Positions 9,722-18,933 of a stretch of 64,000 nt of DNA are shown here, in pieces. The stretch lies in contig JBKAHA010000009.1 of NCBI GenBank assembly GCA_046290675.1, forward strand, positions 233,315-297,314, read 5' to 3'. The notes beneath the pieces are model-generated. The model saw only the letters and a list, made by a program, of their open reading frames with translations. It did no database searches and was not told where the DNA came from. This stretch comes from Aureliella sp046290675. Lineage in GTDB: Bacteria > Planctomycetota > Planctomycetia > Pirellulales > Pirellulaceae. A program made the translations under genes and the position numbers. How positions within the stretch are numbered: the stretch's first letter is position 1; each line of letters begins with the position of its first letter.

Positions 9722-9874
9722 ATGTCGAACCGAGCCCAAGAGAAGAAGAATCAGACGATCAAGGAAGATTGGTCCATGCAAGAACGAAGTCAGCGGCGTT
9801 TAAGAGCACTTTTAATGCAGATCTCCCTTTATGAGACACTAGCCCTCCGAGACGAGCGAATCCTCTGCAACTAG
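9722..9874 (+). CDS. possible 50-aa basic protein
   Basis: A 50-residue ORF starting with ATG 9722. A good ribosome binding site, TTTGAGGA, lies 8 bases upstream. The product is highly charged, lysine- and arginine-rich and predicted helical (MSNRAQEKKNQTIKEDW, then QERSQRRLRALL). I recognise no family. It lies alone in the gap between two minus-strand genes. Support comes only from the ribosome binding site and composition. Confidence 0.38.
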   Translation: MSNRAQEKKNQTIKEDWSMQERSQRRLRALLMQISLYETLALRDERILCN

Positions 9875-9915
9875 TTGGTTACCGAGTTCGGCAGCACCGA
9901 TGGTCTCGCAACCGA

Positions 9916-10659
9916 CTAGTCTTGATCTGTGGTTTGCTCGGGAAAAAGCCTCAAGATGAGTCCGGCGACGATTTCGTGGCCTTTTCGGTTCGGATGATTC
10001 ACCTGCGACAGAAACTCCTCGACTGGTTTCCCCGCTTGAACCTGTTTTCTAAACGCAGCATACGAGTCGACGACAACGACTCCGTGCTTGCGGCCGAGTT
10101 GCAGCACCTGGAGCCGGTGTTGTTCCAAAGTTGATTCGTCGTCCAGGATGTCTTCTCGGGTATCCGGAGTCGGGGTGAGCAGCACCACGAATACACCTCG
10201 CTTCTTCGCCTCACGAATCATCTGCTCCCAAGATTTCGCCGCGTCTTCAAGTCCAATTCGGCGGTCGTTGAGCGAGTAATCAATGAAGACGACGTCCGGA
10301 TTCTTTGCGAGCACATCCTTCTCGAAGCGCTTTGCTCCTGACGATGAATTTTCACCACCAATCGCGGTGACCGAGACATCAATCGCTGCCGTCGGGAAAC
10401 GGTTACACAATCCGCGCTGGACAAGATGTGGATAACTATCGAAGCGTCGGATCTCTGGAGTCTTGAAATAACCTGCCGGAACGGAGTGACCGTGGAATAC
10501 CAAACGAACAGTGCGATTCTTCGGCCACACCTTCACCAACTCATCCATCAGTTCCGGTGACGCTCTAGCAATTTGGATTCCCTCTTGAGCCAACGCCGTG
10601 TACGGCGCAACCGAGGGAAGAAGTAAGAGAATACCCACGCCGCGTACGATGGTTCGCAT
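9916..10659 (-). CDS. secreted SGNH/GDSL hydrolase-like protein
   Basis: A 247-residue protein. ATG 10659 has a ribosome binding site (GGTGA 7 bases before) and opens a signal peptide of about 25 residues; the ATG seven codons upstream has none. SGNH blocks are visible: block I HGHSVPAG with Ser59, block II GGENSSSG, block III as SLND, and block V as NHPNRKGH with the catalytic His. The Asp three residues before that His in classical enzymes is Gln here (SQVNH). Probable esterase or deacetylase acting on glycans outside the cytoplasm; the substrate is unknown. It lies downstream of the outer-membrane protein gene, separated by a long palindrome. Confidence 0.78.
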   Translation of the reverse strand: MRTIVRGVGILLLLPSVAPYTALAQEGIQIARASPELMDELVKVWPKNRTVRLVFHGHSVPAGYFKTPEIRRFDSYPHLVQRGLCNRFPTAAIDVSVTAIGGENSSSGAKRFEKDVLAKNPDVVFIDYSLNDRRIGLEDAAKSWEQMIREAKKRGVFVVLLTPTPDTREDILDDESTLEQHRLQVLQLGRKHGVVVVDSYAAFRKQVQAGKPVEEFLSQVNHPNRKGHEIVAGLILRLFPEQTTDQD

Positions 10660-10680
10660 GTCGTTCACCGAACTGGTCAT

Positions 10681-10982
10681 CAGTGCAAGAAGAGGAATCG
10701 AGTTCGCAAGCTAGCTCCGTGGAAAGCTCCGAAACTGAAATCGCACGGACTGCTAGTCAATCGCCAATTTTAACCCAAAGGCGGTATCACGGCTGAATGC
10801 GACACTAGTCACCGCAGGGCAAATCCAAGTTTCAAAGTAGCTAATGGTCGCCCTGTGGTCGCCTTTCGCTCCGCAAAAGAACTCTAGTGCTCCTGCGGAG
10901 CAAAACACGACCAAGTTTGAAACTCGGATTCGCCTGACTAGGAACCTGCTGCGTAGGGTTTCAAGAGAAATGAACCAAGGGT
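10681..10982. other. intergenic gap holding a long palindrome
   Basis: About 300 bases between two minus-strand genes. Its main content is the inverted repeat at 10805-10941, listed separately. I saw no other gene or site. Confidence 0.5.
10805..10941 (-). repeat. long imperfect palindrome, probable structured RNA or mini-element
   Basis: Outer arms CTAGTCA at 10805-10811 and TGACTAG at 10935-10941 are perfect inverted repeats. Arms at 10819-10836 and 10916-10933 pair over 18 bases with two differences, and both differences become G-U pairs in minus-strand RNA. An inner hairpin, GCTCCGCA (10868-10875) with TGCGGAGC (10894-10901), is perfect. TGGTCG/CGACCA also pair in between. Both flanking genes run on the minus strand, so the structure would lie in a shared transcript as an attenuator or processing element. 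A non-autonomous mobile element is an alternative. No T-tract follows. Confidence 0.6.
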
Positions 10983-11810
10983 CTAGAAGCTAATCCCGAA
11001 CCCTACGTTGGAAAAGAAGTTCGCGCTCTGCTCGTTGAGCCCCCAACCGGTTCGAACGCCGACTTCAAAATTGGGGGACAGCAGGTAGTGAGCTCCGGGA
11101 CTCACGAAGTGCCGAACCACACTTTCCTCGCTGCCATCGGAGAAGATCCCAAAATACTCAATGTGAGCTTCAATTCGTTCACCCAGTGGCCGTTTGAGGA
11201 CGGTAGAAGGTGCCCAGCTATTGAAACGATCACCATCGGAACTTGCGTTGCGATAACGTATTTCTGAAGCCCAGTGCCACTCCCCAGGCAGCTCCCAACC
11301 AAAGACATAACCCGCCAAAAGACTTGTTGCGGTTTCATTGCCGCTCACTGGTGTGTAACCCGAGATCGTCAATGCACTCTCTGGCTTGAGCCCATCTTGA
11401 TCTGTGACCCTGGTCTTGAGGCCGTAGAAGATCTTGGCTTCCTCCTCAAGTTCGTCACCCCCACCGGGAGAATGGCGAAGCCCCTCGCCACCACCTGGTG
11501 AAATCAGGTTCGGCTCCCCGCCAATCTCGTAGTTGGTACCAAACTGGATTTCGAAGATGTCGGTCAATCCGTAGCGCAAAAGCAACTCGGGAAAGCTGTG
11601 TGTTTCTTTAGCATTCTTGTTGTCAATAAAGCTGTACGCCGACTCGACCATGAATTGGCCTTCCCGCATCGTACTCAAGGCTTGGGTAAACGAATCTCGT
11701 TCAGTCTCGATGGCTTCCGCTTCGCTTTCCTGCGCTAGCAATGCAGAGCACGTGAGGGCAAATGACAGACTAAGAACCCATTCAGTCCATGAGAATCGAG
11801 AAACTTGCAT
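10983..11810 (-). CDS. outer-membrane beta-barrel protein (transporter-like)
   Basis: A 275-residue protein with a signal peptide of about 26 residues ending at CSALLAQ. The mature part is rich in alternating beta-strand patterns such as FMVESAYSF, LLLRYGLTDIFEIQFG, LLSPNFEVGVRTGWGL and a C-terminal strand ending in phenylalanine (VGFGISF), typical of outer-membrane barrels. It resembles the MetA-pathway/transporter-type barrel family common in planctomycetes and proteobacteria; the ligand is not known. It starts at ATG 11810 and is transcribed away from the sulfatase gene. Confidence 0.72.
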   Translation of the reverse strand: MQVSRFSWTEWVLSLSFALTCSALLAQESEAEAIETERDSFTQALSTMREGQFMVESAYSFIDNKNAKETHSFPELLLRYGLTDIFEIQFGTNYEIGGEPNLISPGGGEGLRHSPGGGDELEEEAKIFYGLKTRVTDQDGLKPESALTISGYTPVSGNETATSLLAGYVFGWELPGEWHWASEIRYRNASSDGDRFNSWAPSTVLKRPLGERIEAHIEYFGIFSDGSEESVVRHFVSPGAHYLLSPNFEVGVRTGWGLNEQSANFFSNVGFGISF

Positions 11811-12249
11811 CCCTGCTTACCCCTTTGCGAACTCGCCAGTCGCATCCTGTGCCGCTGCAATCAACCGATAACAGTAAGTTGTATCGTTCTTGCCAAAGCG
11901 AATTAGTGACAAAGCGACGCGTAGATGGCACTAAATGAATGACTATCAAAGTCGACCGGGACTACCTGAGCCCATCTGGACCAATCCTCTAGGTTTCCAA
12001 CTTTGCCTCTCTCGGGTTCAATTTTGAGTTCTACTTTCAGTCATACTCCCCATCAGCCGGGGTGTTCCTACCACTCCCCTCTGCAGAGCCCCAGCATAAA
12101 TGGCGTCCTTACGTCACGCTTCGGCCTGCCTTTGCTTTTGCAGTTACACTTCCAGTGACCTGGCCCACAATGCTTGCAATTCCCGTACGCCATCATCGCG
12201 CGTATGTCTTCACTTCTCTCGTGTGATGCAGCTCTTGGAGACTTCTCGA
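11811..12249. other. intergenic between divergent genes
   Basis: About 440 bases that should contain the divergent promoters of the outer-membrane protein and the sulfatase. An in-frame open stretch from 12100 lacks signal-peptide features and is taken as leader, not coding. No RNA or repeat was recognised. Confidence 0.4.
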
Positions 12250-13836
12250 ATGCATTTGAGTATCAGAAAATTTTGCGCTCCGCTTCTGCTGTCGCTGTTC
12301 GCAGCCAGTGTGGCGACCGCGCAAGGCGGCAAGAAACCCAACATTCTTGTCATTTGGGGCGACGACGTCGGTCGCTCCAACATCAGCGCCTACACCCGTG
12401 GCGTTATGGGATATAAGACTCCCAACATCGACCGTATCGCCCGCGAAGGCATTCTGTTCACCGATTACTACGGCGAACAGAGTTGTACCGCTGGACGTTC
12501 GTCTTTCATCATGGGTCAGAGCGTATTTCGTACCGGCCTATCCAAAGTCGGCTTGCCTGGCGCGAAGGAAGGCATGAATGTCTTGGATCCAACCATCGCC
12601 GGCCTCTTGAAAGACCAAGGTTACGCGACTGGTCAATTTGGTAAGAATCACCTCGGTGACCGTGACGAACACCTTCCAACAAATCATGGTTTCGATGAGT
12701 TCTACGGTAACCTTTACCACCTGAACGCCGAAGAAGAGCCCGAGAACGAAGACTACCCCGGGGACATGAAGCTTCCTGACGGTCGTACGTTCCGAGAAGC
12801 CTTCGGTCCGCGTGGTGTCATCAAGTCCTCTGCGGATGGCAAAATTGAAGACACTGGTCCGTTGACGAAGAAACGGATGGAAACGGTCGACGACGACACC
12901 GCCAAGCTAGCGATGGACTTCATCGAGCGTCAAACCAAGGCTGGCAAGCAGTGGTTCTGTTGGTGGAGCGGGACTCGCATGCACTTCCGGACTCACGTGA
13001 GCCCAGAGAAGATGGCCGAGATCAAGAAAGCGAATCCGCGGGCTGACGAATACACCTGCGGCATGATCGAGCATGACATGCACATCGGTGAGTTCCTCGA
13101 CCTTTTGGATCGACTTGGTATCGCGGACAACACGATTGTCTTTTACTCGACCGACAACGGTCCTCACATGAACACTTGGCCAGACGCAGCCATGACTCCT
13201 TTCCGTGGTGAAAAGAACACCAACTGGGAAGGCGGATGGCGCGTTCCAGCGATGGTTCGTTGGCCTGGAGTCGTCAAGCCTGGAAGTGTCTCGAACGAAA
13301 TCGTCCACCACATGGACTGGCTTCCAACGTTCTTGGCTGCTGCAGGTAAGACGGACATCAAGGAAGACCTTCTTGATGGTTATACGTCAACAGCCTTGGG
13401 CCGCGACTACAAGATTCATCTTGACGGTTACGACATTACCGAGCACTTGAAGGATCCGGACAACGTCCCCAGTCCGCGAAAAGAGATCTTCTACTTCTCA
13501 GATGACGGTGACCTGACGGCACTTCGTTGGAGTGACTGGAAGCTCATCTTCATGGAGCAACGCGTTGAAGGCACGCTACAAGCGTGGGCTGAGCCATTCG
13601 TCCCATTGCGGGTACCACTCATTTTCAACCTTCGTCGCGACCCATACGAACGCTCCCAGAAAACCTCGAACACGTACTACGACTGGCTGATCGATCGTGT
13701 TTACATGCTCGTTCCGGCCCAACAGTATGTCGGCAAATTTCTGGCTACGTTCGAAGAGTATCCGCCGCGTCAAAAGGCAGCTAGTTTCTCGCTAGAACAA
13801 GTAATGGACAAGCTGACTTCTCCTGGTGAGCACTAG
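12250..13836 (+). CDS. secreted type I sulfatase (arylsulfatase family)
   Basis: A 528-residue protein. ATG 12250 has a ribosome binding site (GGAG, 9 bases) and opens a signal peptide ending ASVATA; the longer frame to 12100 lacks these features. PNILVIWGDDVG carries the metal-binding Asp pair. The sulfatase signature C-T-A-G-R at residues 79-83 has Cys79 as the residue converted to formylglycine. QFGKNHLGD, a TDNGPH segment and the C-terminal domain complete the family pattern. It removes sulfate esters, probably from sulfated polysaccharide in the periplasm; the exact substrate cannot be read. A strong terminator follows. Confidence 0.93.
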   Translation: MHLSIRKFCAPLLLSLFAASVATAQGGKKPNILVIWGDDVGRSNISAYTRGVMGYKTPNIDRIAREGILFTDYYGEQSCTAGRSSFIMGQSVFRTGLSKVGLPGAKEGMNVLDPTIAGLLKDQGYATGQFGKNHLGDRDEHLPTNHGFDEFYGNLYHLNAEEEPENEDYPGDMKLPDGRTFREAFGPRGVIKSSADGKIEDTGPLTKKRMETVDDDTAKLAMDFIERQTKAGKQWFCWWSGTRMHFRTHVSPEKMAEIKKANPRADEYTCGMIEHDMHIGEFLDLLDRLGIADNTIVFYSTDNGPHMNTWPDAAMTPFRGEKNTNWEGGWRVPAMVRWPGVVKPGSVSNEIVHHMDWLPTFLAAAGKTDIKEDLLDGYTSTALGRDYKIHLDGYDITEHLKDPDNVPSPRKEIFYFSDDGDLTALRWSDWKLIFMEQRVEGTLQAWAEPFVPLRVPLIFNLRRDPYERSQKTSNTYYDWLIDRVYMLVPAQQYVGKFLATFEEYPPRQKAASFSLEQVMDKLTSPGEH

Positions 13837-13855
13837 GCGAATATGCAGTTGATTC

Positions 13856-13896
13856 AAGCCACGGCTTTGCTCTTCAGCAGGCCGTGGCTTTTTTTA
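13856..13896 (+). terminator. rho-independent terminator after the sulfatase
   Basis: Perfect 10-base arms AAGCCACGGC (13856-13865) and GCCGTGGCTT (13881-13890) are followed by a run of T. It lies 20 bases after the sulfatase stop and is the clearest intrinsic terminator in the window. Confidence 0.9.
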
Positions 13897-13982
13897 TCTT
13901 TTCTTGAAGCAGTTTATGGCTGGCCGTTCGGCGAGCCACACTATCCTTCTCCAACTATTCTGCTAGCAGAGAATCTACTTCG

Positions 13983-14972
13983 ATGCACACTCGATGTCTC
14001 GCGCTGACTTTGGCGCTCGCACTTCTTTTCACCGGGAGTAGCCTTAGCTGCGCCCAAGAGTCGTTCACGATGCTCGACTACCGAGCGATCCAAAATTCCA
14101 TTGTTGGTTACCTCCAAGCGATCAACGCCAAGGACTCGGTAGCCGCAGCGCAGTATTGGAGCGTTTCCGGTGAATGGGTCGCAGATAGTGGCAAGAAAGC
14201 CGTCGGGAGAGACGCCATCGAAGCTGCATTGGCAAAATCGTTCGCAGGAGATGCTTCCGAGATACAACTTCGACTTGAGTCCGTCTCTATCCGAGCGATC
14301 AGCAGTAACGTTGCGATGGAAGATGGAACTGCCGTGATTCAGACGCCTGGGTTACCAGACGAAAGATCAAACTACACAGTGGTGCACGTACGAGAGAAAG
14401 ACGGATGGAAGATATCCGCCATTCGTCAAACGGTCGACAGAAACGAAACTTCAGACGCTTCCGCTCCGGAAGGCATCGAGCAACTCGGCTGGATGGTTGG
14501 TACATGGCACGACGACTCTGATCCAGAAGAGAGGATCGTCATTCGATGTGAATGGATGCCTGGAAAGCGTGCACTGCGAAGGAAATTTGAAACAGGCGGC
14601 GAGTCTCCGGAACATCTGGCTACGCAAATCATCCTCTGGGACGCAAAACAAGCAACCTTGAGGTCCTGGGTCTACGATACGGCTGGTAACTTTGGAAACG
14701 GGATCTGGACGAGAACAAACGACGCAACTTGGCAAGTCTCCTCCGTGCTCCAGTCAGGTAGCGGCCAACAACTGATGTCCACGAACACCTATCGAGCGGT
14801 CAATTCGAACACTTTTGAATTCGGGTCGATCAATCGAAAAGTAGACGGGCGCGATATTGATGATATTCCGCCGATGACGATCTCCAAAGTTGAGGAGCGG
14901 ACGTTAGCACAGGAACTCACCGCTACAGCAACCAACAACTCCGGAAATGCAGGAGCGCAAGAAAATGAGTAA
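13983..14972 (+). CDS. secreted SnoaL-like (SgcJ/EcaC type) protein
   Basis: A 329-residue protein with a signal peptide ending SLSCAQ. Residues about 35-150 form a SnoaL/DUF4440-like alpha-beta cone: a helix AIQNSIVGYLQAINAKD, SGEWVADSGKKAVGRDAIEAAL, then a strand ending GWKISAIRQTV. Residues about 160-310 form a second beta-rich domain (LGWMVGTWHDD onward) that often follows it in planctomycetes. Family members have varied or unknown roles, so no reaction is assigned. Its end overlaps the next gene by 8 bases, so the two are probably translated together. Confidence 0.75.
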   Translation: MHTRCLALTLALALLFTGSSLSCAQESFTMLDYRAIQNSIVGYLQAINAKDSVAAAQYWSVSGEWVADSGKKAVGRDAIEAALAKSFAGDASEIQLRLESVSIRAISSNVAMEDGTAVIQTPGLPDERSNYTVVHVREKDGWKISAIRQTVDRNETSDASAPEGIEQLGWMVGTWHDDSDPEERIVIRCEWMPGKRALRRKFETGGESPEHLATQIILWDAKQATLRSWVYDTAGNFGNGIWTRTNDATWQVSSVLQSGSGQQLMSTNTYRAVNSNTFEFGSINRKVDGRDIDDIPPMTISKVEERTLAQELTATATNNSGNAGAQENE

Positions 14973-16941
14973 TCGACTTCAGATCATTGCAGTTGTTTTT
15001 GCTGTTCTCGTGATTCCAAATTCAGCCGACGCACAACGACGCGGCGGCGGACGTTCCTTCGGCGGCGGTGGTGGAAGGAGTTTTGGCGGTGCTGCTGGCG
15101 GAATGAGCCGCATGCCTTCTGGTGGAATGTCGCGACCGTCTGGGATGACTCGTCCAAGTGTGCCCAGCATGCCGAACCGGAACTTCTCGCGACCATCATC
15201 GCTTCCAACCGGAGGCTTTGGTGGGAACAACTACTCTCGCAACTCGCTGCCCAAACCTCCGGCGATGAACAATCAGCTCGCCGGTACCAGACCACAAACT
15301 CGATTGCCATCTACCGGGCAACAGGGACGTTTGCCTAACACAGGTCAAAGCCGCTTGCCAAACGCTGGATCAAACCGGGGCTCAAACAACCTGCAGAATC
15401 GCCTTCCATCGACGAACAACCCGGCGAACCTACCGAACCGTGGTTCTTTCAACACGCCGGGAGGCTCCGCTGCGAATGCAGCCGCAAACCAGTTCGAGAA
15501 GCCCAGCAACAATCAGCTGAACGACTTCCTCGGCATGTCGAATCGGAACCCGACACCGGGTACCGCGGACAACAGCCGCGGCAACAAGTCTTTTGAGGGA
15601 GATAACTTTAGCGTCGACACTTTCGGTGGCAAAGGAAGCGGAAGCAAGGGAGACGTCGACTACGGAGGCGCGTATGGCGGAGCTGTCATCACCGACGCCG
15701 ACGGAAATAAGCGAGTCGTTGGTCGCGGAGTTGGCGGAGCGACCAACGGCGATGGGACCGTTGCGGGCACCGGAAAAGTGGCGGCAGGTTCCAATGCGGA
15801 CGGCGGTAAAGGCATCGATCGATCTGGAACCGTGGTTGGAAAGAATGACAACGGTGTCGCGGTCGGTTCCGGAAATTCCTCGATTCGCACCGATGGCAAT
15901 GGCAACTTTAGCGCAGAACGCAATAGGGCCGGCGTTGCAACCAATGGCGACGTCGCAGTAGGCGGCGCTAGCTCTATCAACGCGAGTGGTAAATCCGATG
16001 GAAGCCGAGACATCAATGCGCGAGGTGCTCGCGGCGCAACCGATGGCGAGAACGCAATCGTCCAGCGTGGCGCGGCTTCTGCGACTCGAGATCGATATGG
16101 CAATGTCCGTGGCGGAGCGGCAGGCTCGACTTTCGCAACAGATGGTCGCAACGTCTACCGGGAGGGGGCCGCAGTTCGCGCTGTACGCGACCCCTTCGGC
16201 AACATGGTGGCACGGGGCGCCTACGGTGCGACCTATAACGGTTTCGTTCGAGACGCGCGACAAGTCGTTGCGGTTCGTCGCGGATTCCGGGGCTACACCT
16301 ACTATTTCCGCCCCAACTGGTATCGACGGTACCCCGGGGCCTGGTACGTATCGGGGATCGCGGTTGCGGCTTGGTGGTACGCTCCTTCGTACAGTTATGT
16401 GTCGGGCTATTGCGGTTACCCTAATACACCTGTCTCATACGACTACGGCCCTGATGCCGTCTATGTCCAGAACGGCGATGTCTACTACGGTGGAGAATAC
16501 GTCTCCTCTCAAGACGAGTACTATCAGGATGCCTCAGGACTAGCCGGCGAGGAACCTGAAGATCTGGCAGAAACGAATGCTGCAGCCGAAGGGGATGATT
16601 CAGAAGAATGGCTGCCTCTTGGCGTCTTCGCGGTTGTCGAAGAAGGCGAGACATCTTCCGACGTCACGCTTCAGCTGGCAGTTAACAAAGCTGGCGACGT
16701 TCGCGGAAATGTTATCATTGAGTCCAAAGACGAGGTTCGCCCAGTCTATGGCAATGTCGACAAGGAAACGCAGAAAGTTGCGTTTAAAGTCGATGGTCGC
16801 CAAGAGATCGTCGTCGAAGCGGGTTTATACAATCTGACTGAAGACGTTCTTACCGTGATGGTTCATTTCTCAAATGATCGCAGTGAAGCACGCGGTTTGG
16901 TGCGGCTTACAGAAGAAGAGGAAGAGGGATCTCAACCGTAA
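14965..16941 (+). CDS. Gly/Asn-rich low-complexity cell-surface protein
   Basis: A 658-residue protein. ATG 14965 has AGGAG 9 bases upstream and overlaps the stop of the previous gene. A signal peptide ends at SADAQ, then Gly/Arg/Ser-rich stretches (RSFGGGGGRSFGG), a proline/asparagine region with repeated RLPSTGQ/RLPNTGQ units, and about 200 residues of imperfect Gly-Asp-Asn repeats resembling parallel-beta or calcium-binding repeats. After a Tyr-rich segment comes an acidic linker and a small C-terminal beta domain. Similar planctomycete proteins have been annotated as mu-protocadherin-like cell-surface proteins. Here it directly precedes the MoxR/Bat genes. Envelope or matrix role inferred; no enzyme motif seen. 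Confidence 0.78.
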   Translation: MSNRLQIIAVVFAVLVIPNSADAQRRGGGRSFGGGGGRSFGGAAGGMSRMPSGGMSRPSGMTRPSVPSMPNRNFSRPSSLPTGGFGGNNYSRNSLPKPPAMNNQLAGTRPQTRLPSTGQQGRLPNTGQSRLPNAGSNRGSNNLQNRLPSTNNPANLPNRGSFNTPGGSAANAAANQFEKPSNNQLNDFLGMSNRNPTPGTADNSRGNKSFEGDNFSVDTFGGKGSGSKGDVDYGGAYGGAVITDADGNKRVVGRGVGGATNGDGTVAGTGKVAAGSNADGGKGIDRSGTVVGKNDNGVAVGSGNSSIRTDGNGNFSAERNRAGVATNGDVAVGGASSINASGKSDGSRDINARGARGATDGENAIVQRGAASATRDRYGNVRGGAAGSTFATDGRNVYREGAAVRAVRDPFGNMVARGAYGATYNGFVRDARQVVAVRRGFRGYTYYFRPNWYRRYPGAWYVSGIAVAAWWYAPSYSYVSGYCGYPNTPVSYDYGPDAVYVQNGDVYYGGEYVSSQDEYYQDASGLAGEEPEDLAETNAAAEGDDSEEWLPLGVFAVVEEGETSSDVTLQLAVNKAGDVRGNVIIESKDEVRPVYGNVDKETQKVAFKVDGRQEIVVEAGLYNLTEDVLTVMVHFSNDRSEARGLVRLTEEEEEGSQP

Positions 16942-17000
16942 GGACATAGATCGCTTCAAGCCAATTTCTCGACAGTTTGATCAGAAGGATAGGGATCGGT

Positions 17001-17963
17001 ATGTCGCTGCGAGATGCTTTCAATCGAATCGCTGAAGCAATGAATTCGGCGGTCATTGGGCAAAACGAGGTCGTAGAACGACTGCTCATCGCTCTGCTCG
17101 CCAATGGGCACGTCCTGATGGAGGGCCTGCCAGGGACGGCAAAGACTCGCTCAATCAAGACGCTTTCAAAACTCGTCGAGAGCACGTTTGGTCGCGTTCA
17201 ATTTACACCCGACTTGCTGCCTTCGGACGTGACGGGATCCGAAATCTATCGTGAACAGACGGGAGATTTCGATTTCCAACAAGGACCCATCTTCAACAAT
17301 CTCGTACTGGCAGATGAAATCAATCGTGCGCCAGCTAAAGTCCAGGCGGCTCTGCTGGAAGCCATGGAGGAGCGTCAGGTCACTGTCGCGGGCAAAACGC
17401 ACAAGCTGCCGGACCTCTTCCTAGTTCTCGCGACCCAGAATCCAATCGAGCAAGAAGGAACCTATCCGCTTCCAGAAGCGCAAATGGACCGTTTTCTCGT
17501 TTACGTCCAGGTTCCGTATCCCCCCGCAGACCATGAGTTGTCCATCCTTAGGCTTGTCCGAGGGGAGAAAGCAGGACATGCTGCTGTTCCTCCACAGCCA
17601 ATTACGGAGGCACAGGTCCACGAAGCCCGATCAGAGGTTCATCACGTGTGCATTGCGGAGTCAGTTGAACAATATGTCGTGGATCTTGTAACCGCGACCC
17701 GTGACCCAGCCAAGTATGGGCCTGAACTTGGAGATCTTATTGCAGTCGGCGCTAGCCCTCGGGCCACGATTGCCCTTGATGCGGCATCACGGGCAAGAGC
17801 TTGGTTGCATGGGAATGAATTTGCGACTCCAGAAGATGTACAGGCCATGGCACCCGCCTGCCTGGCCCACCGAGTTCACCTCACCTACGAGGCAGAGGCA
17901 CAGGGAATCACCCGTGAAGATGCGATCAACAAATTGCTCGCGAATGTAGCGGTCGCATCTTGA
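17001..17963 (+). CDS. moxR: MoxR-family AAA+ ATPase
   Basis: A 320-residue protein. ATG 17001 follows an AGGGATCGG stretch; an in-frame TTG at 16977 is a weaker start. Walker A GLPGTAKT lies at residues 42-49, Walker B LVLADEINRA has Asp105/Glu106, followed by sensor 1 ATQNP and the lid domain. MoxR ATPases act as chaperones for neighbouring von Willebrand A proteins. First gene of a seven-gene set with DUF58, DUF4381 and Bat-type genes, spaced by 16 bases or overlapping except before batA. Confidence 0.95.
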   Translation: MSLRDAFNRIAEAMNSAVIGQNEVVERLLIALLANGHVLMEGLPGTAKTRSIKTLSKLVESTFGRVQFTPDLLPSDVTGSEIYREQTGDFDFQQGPIFNNLVLADEINRAPAKVQAALLEAMEERQVTVAGKTHKLPDLFLVLATQNPIEQEGTYPLPEAQMDRFLVYVQVPYPPADHELSILRLVRGEKAGHAAVPPQPITEAQVHEARSEVHHVCIAESVEQYVVDLVTATRDPAKYGPELGDLIAVGASPRATIALDAASRARAWLHGNEFATPEDVQAMAPACLAHRVHLTYEAEAQGITREDAINKLLANVAVAS

Positions 17964-17979
17964 ACGCGGAGGCATCATC

Positions 17980-18933
17980 ATGACTTCACGCGTACATCCA
18001 GAGCTGAGTGAACTCGTCCGTCTCCGATTCAAAGCTCGGGGATTCTCACTATTGCCGAAACAACCAGTCAGCAGTTTGCTTAGTGGGCGATTTGCATCCC
18101 GGCTACGCGGCCGCGGCTTGGTATTCGAAGAACTTCGAGGCTATCGGCCTGGCGACGATATCCGCACGATAGATTGGAAAGCGACGGCCCGACTACGTTC
18201 GACTCAAATTCGCGTGTACACGGAGGAACGCGAACGTCCGGTCCTCTTAGTGACCGATCAAAGAACGAGCATGTACTTTGGTAGCCAACGCACCACCAAA
18301 GCAACCACCGCCGTTGAGCTGGGTGCACTCGCTGCCTGGCGAACTCTAGATGTCGGCGATCGTGTCGGGGCATTAGTGATCGGCGACCAGCAGCTCGACG
18401 AAGTGCGTCCTCAGCGGAGTCAAAGAACCGTCCTTCGCATTCTCCATTCGTTTATCGAGGCCAATCAACGTCTAGGTTGCGAAGGAGCATCCAGGGCTGC
18501 TACTCAGAGCAGCAACGCACTGAACGCCGCGCTGAAGCGTGCGGTGCATATCGCAAAACACGACTACCTGGTTGTATTGATCACGGATTTCCATGGTGCC
18601 GACGAAGAAACGCGGAGACTGGCTACCAGATTGGCTTCACGAAACGATGTCCTGGCCTGCCTTGTTTACGATCCACTCGGTATTTCGTTCCCGGTTTCGT
18701 CTCCATTGCGATTAACCGACGGGACGAATCTTCGGACCATTTTGCCCGATCGAAATTTCGAAGAGAATTTCCGCAGGGCATTCATGGAACGCTGCACTGA
18801 GCTTCGCAGCATTCTCGATGCGATCCGTATACCAATCCTGCCAATCTGCACGCATGAACCAGTCCTAGACCAGGTTCTTTACGCACTAGGATCATCGGGC
18901 CCTTCATCGCAAAGGGGAAAGAAGCAGGCATGA
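17980..18933 (+). CDS. DUF58 domain protein of the Bat operon
   Basis: A 317-residue protein starting at ATG 17980 after the ribosome binding site GGAGG. The DUF58 signature GLVFEELRGYRPGDDIRTID with WKATAR is intact, followed by a degenerate von Willebrand A-like fold (RPVLLVTDQRTSM). It has no membrane segment. In MoxR-linked operons such proteins are thought to work with the ATPase on envelope-associated complexes; the mechanism is not established. It overlaps the following DUF4381 gene by 4 bases (ATGA). Confidence 0.93.
   Translation: MTSRVHPELSELVRLRFKARGFSLLPKQPVSSLLSGRFASRLRGRGLVFEELRGYRPGDDIRTIDWKATARLRSTQIRVYTEERERPVLLVTDQRTSMYFGSQRTTKATTAVELGALAAWRTLDVGDRVGALVIGDQQLDEVRPQRSQRTVLRILHSFIEANQRLGCEGASRAATQSSNALNAALKRAVHIAKHDYLVVLITDFHGADEETRRLATRLASRNDVLACLVYDPLGISFPVSSPLRLTDGTNLRTILPDRNFEENFRRAFMERCTELRSILDAIRIPILPICTHEPVLDQVLYALGSSGPSSQRGKKQA

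Noticed and set aside
12100..12249. 50-codon extension at the sulfatase start
   Set aside because: The extension is not signal-peptide-like, while ATG 12250 has a ribosome binding site and directly opens a signal peptide.
15660..16151. 163-codon minus-strand frame inside the Gly-rich protein gene
   Set aside because: Antisense shadow of a low-complexity, GC-biased gene; Pro/Ala-rich product without ribosome binding site or family features.
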